Shown here in pieces: positions 11,713 through 22,333 of a stretch of 64,000 nt of DNA. The DNA comes from Selaginella moellendorffii (taxonomy: Eukaryota; Streptophyta; Lycopodiopsida; Selaginellales; Selaginellaceae), in NCBI RefSeq assembly GCF_000143415.4, contig NW_003314266.1:2859287-2923286 (forward strand), given 5' to 3'. The notes under the pieces are model-generated. The model saw nothing but the letters and a program-made list of their open reading frames with translations, ran no database searches and was not told where the DNA came from. The stretch's first letter is position 1, and the number at the start of each line of letters is the position of its first letter. A program made the translations under genes and the position numbers.

Positions 11713-11763
11713 GGGTAGGGGGGAGGGAGGGGGACGGGGATGGGGAGGGGTAAAGGGAGGCTG
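11713..11763 (+). other. G-run tract, potential G-quadruplex
   Basis: Runs of three to six G are spaced by one to three bases (GGGTAGGGGGGAGGGAGGGG, then GGGG-A-TGGGG-AGGGG-TAAAGGG). The plus strand meets the usual G3+N1-7 four-run pattern several times over. It sits exactly where the partial LTR copy ends, so it could also be a polypurine tract remnant. Confidence 0.55.
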
Positions 11764-11920
11764 TATTTCATTCTTGCTTAGAGATCTAGATGATGCTTTT
11801 CTCATAGATTTTATAGGGCAAACTGCAGTTAGGAGGGGTGATACTTCACCTCCAAATGTGCAAGAGGATGCTTCACTACCACACAAGAGGATATAGCTAG
11901 GTGCTTTTAGTAGTGAGAAG

Positions 11921-12113
11921 TGTAAGCAACCAAAAGGAACGACTCAAAAGACAATCCATAAGGTTCAAATATAGAAGGAAAAGGCCCATAAATAAAAGTG
12001 CACTCTCTTTTCCAATTGGTTAAGGGTCTTGGGATATTTGGGGTTAAATGTCCTTGGGTTTGAATAGTACTGGGTTGGATGACCTCTCGAAAGTCCAAAT
12101 TTAAGAATTTACA
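11921..12113 (+). repeat. left LTR of the TRIM element
   Basis: It begins TGTAAGCAACC and ends AATTTACA, and is matched by 12283-12476. The terminal TG...CA dinucleotides are present. Confidence 0.85.
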
Positions 12114-12115
12114 TT

Positions 12116-12126
12116 TGGTATCAGAG
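12116..12126 (+). other. primer-binding site (initiator tRNA-Met) of the TRIM element
   Basis: TGGTATCAGAG, two bases after the left LTR, matches the plant initiator tRNA-Met 3' end complement (TGGTATCAGAGC) over the first 11 bases. Confidence 0.8.
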
Positions 12127-12282
12127 GGGTTTCGGGTCCGACTCTGTTGGTTGGCTAAGGGAATCACACCACATGTTGATTGACATCTGGCTGGTCCAGT
12201 TTGCTGGGCTCGACCCGAGGGGTAGCTGTGGCTCTCAGCTTCCGTTCACGAGGGCGTGAACTTGCAGGGAAGCATGGTAGAT

Positions 12283-12476
12283 TGTAAGCAACCAAAGAGA
12301 ACGACTCGAAAGACGATCCATAGGATTCAAATATAGAGGGAAAGGGCCCATGAATAAGAGTGCACCCTGTTTTCCAATTGGTTAAAGGTCTTGGGATATT
12401 TGGGGTTAAACCTCCTTAGGTTTGAATAGTACTGGGCTAGGTGACCTCCCGGGAAGTCCAAACTCAAGAGCTTACA
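12283..12476 (+). repeat. right LTR of the TRIM element
   Basis: It begins TGTAAGCAACC and ends GAGCTTACA, so its ends form a TGTAAGC/GCTTACA inverted pair. The preceding bases (GCAGGGAAGCATGGTAGAT) are only weakly purine-rich as a polypurine tract. Confidence 0.85.
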
Positions 12477-12481
12477 AGAAG

Positions 12482-13106
12482 GTGCTAAATTTCTTTTGTA
12501 TAATCTTACATATGGTGACTATTATACATTGACTACACGCTAAAGTATGTCATCCAACGAAAGCCTGTCAAAGTGCTCTTTGATGATTCTCATCGAAAGT
12601 CATTTATTACTACACAAGTAGTACTATGGTGTCTAGATACTCTCCTAGAGTATAGCACAATGAGCTTCTTGACAAATAACCAACTGCTAAGGGAGTTTGC
12701 TATGTAAGATAGTTCAGTTTTACTTAGCTATAATGAATGCTTTTATAGATTTGCAATGCCTTCTAACATACATGAGAAATGGAGGAAGTACCTACATGAT
12801 CAGCAACTCTAAAAACAAACGATCAAAGTCCACAAATAATATATTAAGGAGATGTTTGAAGATTAGCAAATAAGGTTCTTAGACTATAAACATAATTGGG
12901 CAAGATCTAACATGAGTCACTTTACGTGTGATTATATGCTCACTCCCTACATAGAAGTCAATCATAGATCTTATACATGGAGGAAGTAACAAATCAAGGG
13001 CAATTTAATGATATTGTAGACTATAATAGCTTTCTTAGGTAGGTGTCCTCAAATGTCTGTAAATCCCAATTGGATTTATATTCTAGCAATGTAGAATGGT
13101 CCTAAT
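12482..13106. other. non-coding repeat-block sequence
   Basis: No open frame of note. The strand is purine-rich and AT-rich like the neighbouring LTR sequence, and is probably old transposon-derived DNA lying between the TRIM element and the large LTR. Confidence 0.4.
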
Positions 13107-14702
13107 TGTAAGAACTTGAAGGAAGTAATTGTGAATAATAAGTTTTCTTTCTAGACTTTTTTCTGTGAAGTGCAACCTTACATAGTTCTTTTAGGAAGAG
13201 AGCATGGTTGATATCTTCCAACTTGAGCGTTTAAGGAAAACCTTTATGTGCAGTTGCACAAATATACATGCGTTGTGAGAAACAAATCTCTAAGCCCTAA
13301 AATGGAGCAAAAAAGGTGCCATATGGTAGTGGTCGAAGTGGAAGTTCAACAAGCGTAACATGTTTGGACCAAAGACTCTGACTTGAAAAGTTAAAAGTGA
13401 AAGTGGAACTCCGAATGAAGTGCTCAAAGTATGAACACGAAGCAATTGGTGAATGAGTCTCTAAAAAAGGAGACAAGAAAGATTAACACATGACAAATGT
13501 TGTGATATATAGAAGTGTCAGAAACAAGTCTGAAAAGGAGTTTGAAAAAGAGTTTGATATGGAGTTTAAGATGGAGTTTGAGATAGACCCAAGATAGAGT
13601 CCGAGATGGACCCAAGTTAAAGTCCAAGATGGACCTAAGATCGAGTCCAAGATCGAGTCCAAGATGGACCTAAGATGGAGTTTGAAACCAAAACCAAGAC
13701 TGAGACATAGTCTAAATCTGAGTCCAAGACCAAGGGTGAAAGCCCAAAGTGTTCATCTCTTGGACAAACTCCAAAAGTATAGTAAGGGGGAAAACTCCAG
13801 TAAAGTCAATTTGGCCAAGAAAGGCTAGTGTGACTAGGTTATACCCATATATTGGGTGATGATATAACTATTGAGGAGTTTAAGGTTAGAGTAAATATAG
13901 AAAGATAAGTGGGGTAGCTTAATGAAGTGTTCAAGAACTTCCTCGGGAGATTGAATAATTGATGCTTGTAATCAAGTGTGAGTGGCACTACCAACTTAAA
14001 TACCTTGTGTGGCTTATTGGAACCTTGCTCTAGCCATATGGCTAGGGCACTTAAAGGTAGAAGGTGGGGAGAGTAACTATAAAGTTCGCATAGAGCCATG
14101 GTATTTTGAAATATTATTCCAAAGTCCCAAATTATAGAAAGGAAAAGGAGTAACCCTCTAGTATAGTGACCAAGAATACGGTCACATAGTGAGGAAGTCC
14201 TAGAGGTCAATGGGATTTAGTAGTCGAGCCTTTAAACCTTGACCCAATGGCAGTGTTGGAGAGCACGGCCGTGGATGGAAAGGGACTTGGTGGGAATGGA
14301 AAAAGGGACATTAGGGAAAGGTGTTCTTCATGTCTCTGGGCATCCTAAAAGTTCTAAGATGTGGTCAAAAAATGACCACTCATGGACAAATGGCCTAGTT
14401 TTTGAAAAATAAAACTGTGATGCAGGTGGTTTTGGACTATTGATGTGATAAGGGTGAATGGGCATAGCCTTAGCATAATAAGTTGATATGTTAGTGGTAC
14501 CTTTAGGTGTCGGTCATGGGATTGGACACATGGAGCACTTGGACCAAGTACAAAGGCTAAGTGGCATAGATGGTGTTTATGGTGCTAGCAAGTCCCCAAA
14601 GTTTAAAATAAGATTTATAGAGGTTGTGAGTGAGACTCCTTAAAATGGTTAGAAGTGTGGTTAAGTGACTAAAGTAGAATGAAAAAATTAATTACTTCTA
14701 AC
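13107..14702 (+). repeat. LTR of about 1.6 kb from a degenerate retrotransposon
   Basis: The stretch starts TGTAAG and is followed at 14704 by a tRNA-Met primer-binding site, so it reads as a 5' LTR on the plus strand. Its first 380 bp recur at 11329-11711. Its part from about 13275 to 14702 recurs in inverted orientation at 19550 to about 20374, with matched segments such as GAAGGTGGGGAGAGTA, CCTCTAGT.TAGTGACCAAG, GGACTTGGT and GGATTGGACAC. The inverted copy ends CACTTACA, the complement of the TGTAAG start, which supports these LTR limits. An internal repeat-rich patch lies at 13525-13735. The 3' end here (CTTCTAA) is mutated from the expected CTTACA. Confidence 0.7.
13525..13735 (+). repeat. 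degenerate 12-18 bp tandem repeat inside the LTR
   Basis: Variants of GAGTTTGAGATGGA and GAGTCCAAGATGGACCTAA follow each other more than ten times. The unit length varies and copies differ by single substitutions. The inverted LTR copy at 19550-20374 appears to lack this array. Confidence 0.6.
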
Positions 14703-14703
14703 T

Positions 14704-14715
14704 TGGTATCAAAGC
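14704..14715 (+). other. primer-binding site of the large LTR element
   Basis: TGGTATCAAAGC matches the initiator tRNA-Met PBS (TGGTATCAGAGC) at 11 of 12 bases and lies directly after the LTR end. Confidence 0.65.
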
Positions 14716-16237
14716 TATTCCTTAGTTTAACTTTTATTAGTGGTCAAATATAACACCACTTATATTGGCATTGGAAGGCCCTAGAAATGGGCCCATCCTC
14801 GAGAAGTAGCATGTCAAAAGGGCATGACTCTCCATCTTAGTTCATACATGAACATATTGGCAATATGGTAGATAGAAATGGACTAATAAAGGAATGACTT
14901 GGGATCTTGGGAACAGTATAAGGTTTTCCTTAGAGAGTTGAGGATGTGATCCAGATGCATTTGACTTAACGAACTAGCTAATGTGGTTGTGGTGAAAAAT
15001 TATAGTTAGGATCATGAGAAATATAAAGACTCCAAGATAATAAATAAGATTATTTTCATATAATTGAGGCTAGTGCTCATGAATTTGAAACTAAAATTAA
15101 TAACCGTGAAATGTCAAATATGGATAAGGAGTCCTTGAAATGGTAGCCGAAGCTACCTTTAATAAATGCTACAACACTACAAAGAGTTGGGTGTGTACTT
15201 AGAAGAACACCTCAAAAGTAGGATATTATGGGTTGTCGAATTAATAAAGTCTAAAAGTTGAATGACTCAAGTGGAATCAAGGAATGGTCCTAAAGGATTG
15301 GTAGAAGCATTTGGGCTGATGTGTGTGGTACCCTACAAAGGATAGGGAGGATCATAAAATCCAAGTATGAGAACAATAGGTATCTTGATGACAAAATGCG
15401 TCATACTAAAGTCGAAGGAAAGGTGTTTCCAGAAAAAAAACAACTTTGGCACAAAATTATGTGCAAACACTATGGTATAGTGCTAATTGATAATTGGCAT
15501 GAGAAATGATTATTTGTTCTTGGCAAAGACCTAGATATAACTGAAAATTGTTGTGAGAGTAGACTTGTGGGGGATGGTCCAAAGTTGAGTTGAGCTCAAT
15601 TCAACATAAGTCAACTCAAGTCAACACAGTCAACAAGAAGTATTACAAAGGAAATCTAAATTGAACAAATGAAGGTTCTAGCAATATTTAAATACATAAA
15701 TATCTGAGTTAAAAGTTTCTATAAGATTGAATTGTTTAAAAAAGACAAAGTTCATAAGTACCTATCTTTTATAAAGCTATATTATTTTATTAGGACTACT
15801 ATTACAGTTGTCATATTTTGATTTAACTACTTAATATTTTGAATACTTTTACAGTTGTAGATATTATTCCTTCATTCAAAAGATTTTTTAGGGTTCTTGA
15901 GAAGATGGGAAGCAAGGAAAATACAAGATCTATGAGTAAAGAGTTGTAGTGTAAAGGAATATGAGAATGTTAATTTTGTTTCACTACCATAATTTTCATA
16001 TTACACTTCTGGTCCTTATTACCTATCTGGGAATGTGAAGACCACTATCAGGATAGATAAAAATGCTCTTGTTACTTCTGAGATAATAGTCTAGAGCACA
16101 AGAAATGAATAGCATGACGAAGAACACTAAAAAATCTACTCCATAAAACTTTCCATGACATTTATAATTTACATATTAATTCATATTAAAAACTCTATTA
16201 CCTGCCTATATCACAATCCTTTCATATGATAAGACCA
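14716..16237 (+). mobile_element. degenerate internal region of the LTR retroelement
   Basis: This is the sequence downstream of the primer-binding site up to the assembly gap. All frames are broken, with the longest open stretch about 62 codons, and no gag or pol motif can be read. The plus strand is strongly enriched in A and G over C, as in the preceding LTR. It is assigned to the element only by position and composition. Confidence 0.45.
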
Positions 16238-16500
16238 NNNNNNNNNNNNNNNNNNNNNNNNNNNNNNNNNNNNNNNNNNNNNNNNNNNNNNNNNNNNNNN
16301 NNNNNNNNNNNNNNNNNNNNNNNNNNNNNNNNNNNNNNNNNNNNNNNNNNNNNNNNNNNNNNNNNNNNNNNNNNNNNNNNNNNNNNNNNNNNNNNNNNNN
16401 NNNNNNNNNNNNNNNNNNNNNNNNNNNNNNNNNNNNNNNNNNNNNNNNNNNNNNNNNNNNNNNNNNNNNNNNNNNNNNNNNNNNNNNNNNNNNNNNNNNN
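16238..16500. other. assembly gap (263 N)
   Basis: An unbroken run of N. It lies between oppositely oriented LTR copies, a configuration that is hard to assemble. Confidence 0.99.
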
Positions 16501-19500
16501 TAATGCAAAATATAATGAAGAATATATCTATATCAGTCCAAAAGCCAAACAAAACAAAGTTATGCTTAACAAGTGATCATTAAATCGATCCTCCATGAAT
16601 TCATCTTTTGTAAGATGTAACTCATTTCATAACAAGCACAAGAAGAATTATTAATGATCAATATATTTCAACTCAAATCTAATAAAGATTCAAACATTTC
16701 AATATCAATCATTAACTTTTCCTCTTATCAAGTTAGCATTGTCCACAACTAAATCACTTTTCAAGGAAAAGCTCAAAGCTCAACCCCTACTAAACAATCT
16801 CATCTAGAACACAACTAACTCAAACTTGCCATTCAATTCATTTGAATGTTAATACAATTGCTAACTAGCAAATGCACAGATACCAATAATACAAAGCTAC
16901 AGCAAAATCATTAACACTACCTACATTGAAACTAATGAAACTCAATATCAATTCAACGAAGAGATATTTCACTTCACTTAAATCTCAACATCAATAATAT
17001 CAATAACAAAGCATCATTTCAATATCATCAACACCAAAACAAAGTTAATAGAAAGCAAGAGTGAATCACCACTCAAAGCTCTTTAACAACCAAGCTAGCC
17101 AAAGTCAAAGATACCTTAGTTAATATTTGAAACTAAACCTTCAACAAACTGAGTTACAGATAATATGTTGTCAAGGAGTGATTCACCACATTCAAGACTC
17201 AATATAATCTAACACTACAGACTAAATGCAATCAAATGATATTAACAAAAGTGGAATCAATATGCTAACATGGAAAAACCATACAAGCCTATGACACGAT
17301 CTTTTACAACACCATTCAGTAAAGCAAGCCCATCATTGCTAAATCATCATTGAGCGAAACAAGTGTCACAGCCCTCGATAAAGTCTACAAACAATCACTA
17401 ATTACAAAGCAACTAATAATCACTCTTTCAACTTGCCTTCCACAAAACTCAAACACTAAACTCGTGTTATCAAGTCATATACTTGTCTAATATAAATATA
17501 ATACCCCAAGTACGAGATATAGGAATATGGACAAACATAGACTAAATGACTACTTGAATCCAACTCAACTACAATAAGCTCACTAATGTATTTAGCCAAT
17601 AGCTCTAAACATGTCTTGAAGAGGTTAATTATATATAATCAACATTTAGTCAAAACTAAAGTGAAACCATGAGATGGACTCATATTGGTACACAACCTTC
17701 TCATAGACAAGGTTATAATATGGGTACTAACATCTTAACTTCAAACAATTAAATTGGACATCACCATCCTCAGCCAAAATGCAAAGCTACCAAGACTAAA
17801 TCAAAATTAGTGAGAGCTCACTACTCTCATAAAGTCTTAACGAAATGCAAGATGCAATTTGTTACCAAACACAATGTTATAAAAGAAAAGCACAAGAGTC
17901 ACCTTTCTAGAAAAGCGCAACAGTCACTTTTTTACACCAACTCTAGACTTTATCCAACTCAATTACTTTAGCCTTAAGAAGTTAGCATCCCTTTCGGGCT
18001 GCATCATATAAACTACATACTAAGTTCTAAATTAACTGAAATCAACTCCAACCCTTTTACTAGTTTGTACTGGCTTACAAAAACGGAAAGGTTTTTGGAC
18101 AAAATGATCAACAAATTAGCCATAAAATTAACCTAAGAAATTTATAGAAAATTTCCATCTTAAAGAAAGAATGATTTTCAATCTAGAAATGCAAATTTTT
18201 AAGACTCAACCAACTTCCTTTTACTAACAACTTCATAAAGGTTCACCTCGACACAAATTCTCAAGACCCATAATATTCTTAAGCCTCGAACATCATGCCC
18301 ATATTTCAAATATCCAACACTAACATTTGCAAAATGTAAAATGAACATCCAAGGCTTGATCACGAAGACTATATCTTTGGATATCCACATTGCACTAACA
18401 CTCTTCTTTAACCACCTTCAAGATTCAATGTGAAGCTAAAACATTAATAAAAAAAATGACATGGAAAATCAAGATCTAAGAAAATTCCTCATCACTCGAA
18501 ATAATAATGCCACTTCCACTAACACAAATGTTAGTGATGTCAATGCCTTAATTACACATCTTTTCCATCCAACAATCTACTCCAAGTGTTAACAAATCAA
18601 TTGACGAACTATAGCAAATAAATGCTACAACTCTTTTCCAACACCTCAATGGGCAAACTCTTAAGGAAACACGGTACCAACATATGCTTAACATATCATA
18701 GATCACTATTGAGAACCAAGTTAAAGCTACTTTAATGCTACTACTTATAAGTAAACTAACTTCATTATTAACAACTTTACACTTGATCATTTTTTAACTA
18801 AACAACTTCGTAAACATATTGCTCATTATTACATGGATATGATATAAAATCACAATTATTTGATCATTAATTGAGCAACACCATAAGCAATGCCCATATC
18901 ATTACTACCAAAGTTTACGTGACTATCAAGTGTCAACTTGATTCGACAAAATGCAACATAAATGCCACACCCCACCAATAGAGATTTTACTTAACACCAC
19001 TAATTTTTATTCATAACACAGACAAATGCATGCCACTCTCTATCCGACCAAACTCAAAACTAATCTAACACCAAGATACTCAAGGAATAATAACAAGGTT
19101 CCTCAGAAAAGAATTAAGTATTGTAACCCAAGTCTTCAATAGTAAGTCTAGACAAAATGGTTTAGCACTTTACTGCTATCCATCCCACGACTTACCACTT
19201 GTAAAACCACCATAACTAACATGTATCAAGATAGAGACTCTTAATTGTATAATGTGAATACGAGCAATGAATTAACACCTTGTTACAAATCATCTCTCCG
19301 AGATGAGAAAATTATTTACGTATTTGATCATTCATCCCTAACAACTCTCTTTTCGGTCTCACCTTTTGACCAAACCTCAAACTTGCTTTCACACTACCTT
19401 CAGTCCAATAAAAAAAAAGTATATAAGTATATAAGAGAGTATAACAATGACTACTTGAACTAATAAACTAATCCCTATAGTCTTAAATGATCCATTTATA

Positions 19501-19549
19501 GTCATGCCTAAAAAAGATCCACTAAAACAGCTACAAATTAGCTTATTTG
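16501..19549. other. AT-rich, C-over-G repeat sequence without genes
   Basis: About 3 kb with no credible coding frame on either strand. The plus strand is rich in A and C and poor in G, the mirror image of 12480-16237. This suggests repeat-derived DNA lying in the opposite orientation. No protein motif of a retroelement could be recognised, and no direct alignment with 14716-16237 was found by eye. Confidence 0.5.
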
Positions 19550-20374
19550 TGTAAGTGACTAATTTTTCCATTCTATTTCAATCACTTAACCACACCTCTA
19601 ACCACTTGGAAGAGTCTCAATTCACAACCTCCATAAGTCCAATTCAGCACTTGGGGTTTGGTAGTCTCAAGAATGGCATCTTTGCCACTCAACCTTTACA
19701 CTTGGTCCGAATGCTCCACATGTTCAATCCCATGACTGACACTAAAAGATACCATGGACATATCAGCCTATTACTCTAAAGCCATGCCTATTCACTTTTG
19801 TCATATCGATAATCTAACACCACCTACATCACAATCTTATTTCTCAAAAATTGAGCCCTCTATTTATAAGTGGTCATCCCAAATCCACTCTTTAGCATCC
19901 TTAAAATGCCTATGGGGAATAGCCTTCCCCAATATCCCTTTTTCAGTCCCTACCAAATCCTTTCTGTCCATGGCCGCATTTTCCAACACTTCCATTAGAT
20001 CAAGGCCCACCAGCCTGACCATTAAGTCTCACTGTCCTTTAGGACTTTCACACCATATGACCATAACCTTGGTCACTACACTAGAGGATTGCCTTTTTTC
20101 CTTTCCATAGTCTGGGACTTTAGGATAACATTTCAGAATACTATAGCCATATACAAGTCTCATAGGTACTCTCCCCACCTTCTGTCTTTGGATGCTCTAG
20201 CCCTAGGCTTAGAGAGAGGTTCTGTTAAGCCACACTAAATAACCAAGTAGGTAGTGCCACCCACACTTGGATTGGGAGTATCGACTATTTGATCTCCCAG
20301 GGGAATTAAAACCATTACCATATGGCACCCTTTCAACTCCTCTTTGGGGCTTAGAGATTTTATGTCTCACAATT
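19550..20374 (-). repeat. inverted, 5'-truncated copy of the large LTR
   Basis: Read on the minus strand, from about 20374 down to 19550, this matches the plus-strand LTR from about 13275 to 14702, including GTGAGA.A.AAATCTCTAAGCC, AGTGTGGGTGGCACTACC and GTGGTTAAGTGA. It ends CACTTACA, giving a clean LTR 3' end. The first 170 bp or so of the LTR and the tandem-repeat patch are missing. No primer-binding site follows on the minus strand, so it is a truncated or solo LTR. Its start coincides with the end of the coding sequence at 20367. Confidence 0.7.
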
Positions 20375-21109
20375 TGCCACTCATAGTGAAAATATTCGTG
20401 TCTACTTCTAGCAACATGAGTCGAGCATGCGCAACCACGTCTTCAACTTTCTCGCGGTGTGTTAGGACGTCTGGAACAAGGCAAGGCACAAGCAAGTCCT
20501 TGATAAACGGTTCGAACTTGATGCTGCAGAGCAGCAGCTCCAGTTCTTGGTGGCTGAGTTTGCCATAGCTTGGTGATGACTGCAGTTCAACAATTTTGAC
20601 TATATCATCCGAGAGGGCCTCGTAAACGGGTTGAGCTCGTTCACCAAACTTTTCACTTGAAAGATCCATCTACATGAACAAACAAAAGGAGGAAGGAAAC
20701 ACTCACCGTTTTGCGCTGAGCAAAGTGATCAGACAGCAATGCATCGCTGTTCAGCTCCACGATAAAACCACACAAACCTGTTACCTGAGTCCAGAAAACG
20801 TCGAGCAAGTTGAGGGCTGCATGGGTCCTGGAGAATCTGGCGAGCAGTCTGGAAAACCTCGTCAGAGATGAAATCCTGGAAGAGATCCCAGTGCTGGTGG
20901 ATGTAGAGCAAACCCAGCAAATGGGCCATGTCTGGATCCTGAGCCACTGCATTGTACATCGTGTTGACATATTGCCCCACCAGCCTCTTCTCCTTGGCAA
21001 ACCTCATGAGCTTGTCATACTCACACTCTACCTTGCTCAATTCCTTGATACCCTTCCGCAATATCCGATAACGCCGCTCCGACTTGACCCCGAGGTTTTC
21101 CATTGTCAC
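20367..21109 (-). CDS. unidentified protein, 3' end cut off by LTR insertion
   Basis: I do not recognise the family. The first exon encodes a basic, helical protein (MTMENLGVKSERRYRILRKG; ELSKVECEYDKLMRFAKEKR; DMAHLLGLLYIHQHWDLFQD). A middle exon reads SDALLSDHFAQRKT. A last exon reads GERAQPVYEALSDDIVKIVE, LSHQELELLLCSIKFEPFIK and VEDVVAHARLMLLEVDTNIF. It looks like an all-helical intracellular protein without signal or membrane segments. The splice sites around 20785-20730 are ambiguous. The TGA stop at 20367-20369 lies in the first bases of the inverted LTR, so the native C-terminus has probably been replaced. The gene may be non-functional. Confidence 0.55.
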
Positions 21110-21992
21110 AAGAAAGGTGGCGACTAAGCCTTGGGGCTTAGGGTTTATGTAAAGAAAAAATGGTAAAGCTGAAAATCTGAAGGTGCATCAAACTTTCGGA
21201 GCATTCACAAGGCAACGATCGATGGCACTGTTCTTGGAGATGTGGTGATTGTTGTCTCGGACAAGCCAGGTTCATGGTTTTTTCATTGAATTTATGAAAA
21301 TATAAGCACTAATGTTAATCTAATTTACGAATATGCTGCTGAATATGCCTTATAAGAGTCAGTTCTAGGGCAGGGAGTCGGCTAGGGCAGTGATGAATTC
21401 GTGCTTTTCTTATGTCTGGACTTCTGAGAAGCTGTGATTTTCTCTTTCGCGATTTCTGAGCTCGTTGGTTTCTCGCATCTCTACCAGCGCTGCTGTGCGT
21501 CAAGACGATTCTCTTCTCTTGGCGGAGGGTTTCAGCGGCGTTAAATCGTGATGCAAGACTCTTTTGCCGCAGATCTTACCGACCCATTTGATCTCTTGCC
21601 TCGCATCTGGTGTTTAATGATTCTGCGCCAAGTTCTTTTTTTTCTTCCTTCCTTGGTGATGATCTTTCCACGCGACGGGCGATCTGAACTGATGCCGTGT
21701 TGAATGTCGCGTTTCTTTGAAACTCTGAAAGGTCGAGACCCGAGAGAGCAGATGATGATCCAGCAAAACTTATTCTACACTCCGATTGGATCGTGAGGAA
21801 AGCTTTTTCACCTCTGACAAGCTGATGCTCTCCCCGGATTCTAAAAACCAAACTTTTGATAGATCACTGAATTATAACTGTAGCGATTGACTCACTAGGC
21901 CACGTCAAAGCGAAACCGAAAACCTCTTGCAATCCCAATGGCTGCTTCTTGTTCTTGGTCTCCCTGGAAGCCATAGCCACACGCATGAGACA
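21110..21992. other. intergenic region between divergent genes
   Basis: It contains no supported gene. Open frames on the minus strand between 21300 and 21850 have no recognisable motif. The region must hold the promoters and leaders of the minus-strand gene ending at 20367 and the plus-strand gene starting at 21993. Confidence 0.4.
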
Positions 21993-22217
21993 ATGCAAGG
22001 CAGGCCGCGGCAGCAAAGAGATCTTCTCTACTTTGGGACGCCACCAACGCCGATCGCTCCCTCGCCCTCGATCGAGAGCTCGTACAAGGGAGGATCCTGG
22101 CAGGGGATCATCCTGGTTTTGCTCCTGCTCATCGTAGTCTTAGGAATAATCGGATGGAACACTCACAAGAAGAAGCAGAGGTTGCAGCAGTACGACCGGT
22201 TCCAGAATCCGTTCTAG
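21993..22217 (+). CDS. small single-pass membrane protein
   Basis: A 74-residue frame starting MQGRPRQQRDLLYFGTPPTP, with a proline/serine-rich head, one very hydrophobic helix (WQGIILVLLLLIVVLGIIGW) and a short basic tail (THKKKQRLQQYDRFQNPF). The layout predicts a tail-anchored or type I/III small membrane protein with a positively charged side after the helix. An upstream in-frame ATG at 21927 would add 22 residues (MQSQWLLLVLGLPGSHSHTH), which could act as a signal peptide. The choice is uncertain. I do not recognise the family. It lies tail-to-tail with the HSCB gene, only about 115 bp apart. Confidence 0.55.
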   Translation: MQGRPRQQRDLLYFGTPPTPIAPSPSIESSYKGGSWQGIILVLLLLIVVLGIIGWNTHKKKQRLQQYDRFQNPF

Positions 22218-22333
22218 CATTTGCTTTGTCCTGGAGCTTCTCTTTTTCTTGTTGCACTGGAAAGTAGCACAGAGTTTCCGGCTCCTTGCGAGAAAAGAAG
22301 AACACCACTTACTTGCCTGTCGAAAGAATCGGC

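Larger units (their letters stand above)
11916..12481 (+). mobile_element. complete TRIM-type miniature LTR retrotransposon with 5-bp target-site duplication
   Basis: Two direct repeats, 11921-12113 (193 bp) and 12283-12476 (194 bp), both start TGTAAGC; the second ends GCTTACA and the first ends TTTACA. The internal region (12114-12282) is only 169 bp and begins with a primer-binding site for initiator tRNA-Met. The pair is flanked by a perfect 5-bp duplication AGAAG at 11916-11920 and 12477-12481. There is no room for gag or pol. These are the defining features of a terminal-repeat retrotransposon in miniature, moved in trans by an autonomous element. The two LTRs differ at a modest number of sites, many of them transitions, so the insertion is not recent. 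Confidence 0.85.

Noticed and set aside
15580-15640. Cluster of GTCAAC motifs (W-box-like TTGAC) in the repeat block
   Set aside because: No gene is nearby, and the motifs look like simple sequence drift in degenerate retroelement DNA.
16206-16576. Open frames across the N run
   Set aside because: They consist of unknown bases and carry no information.
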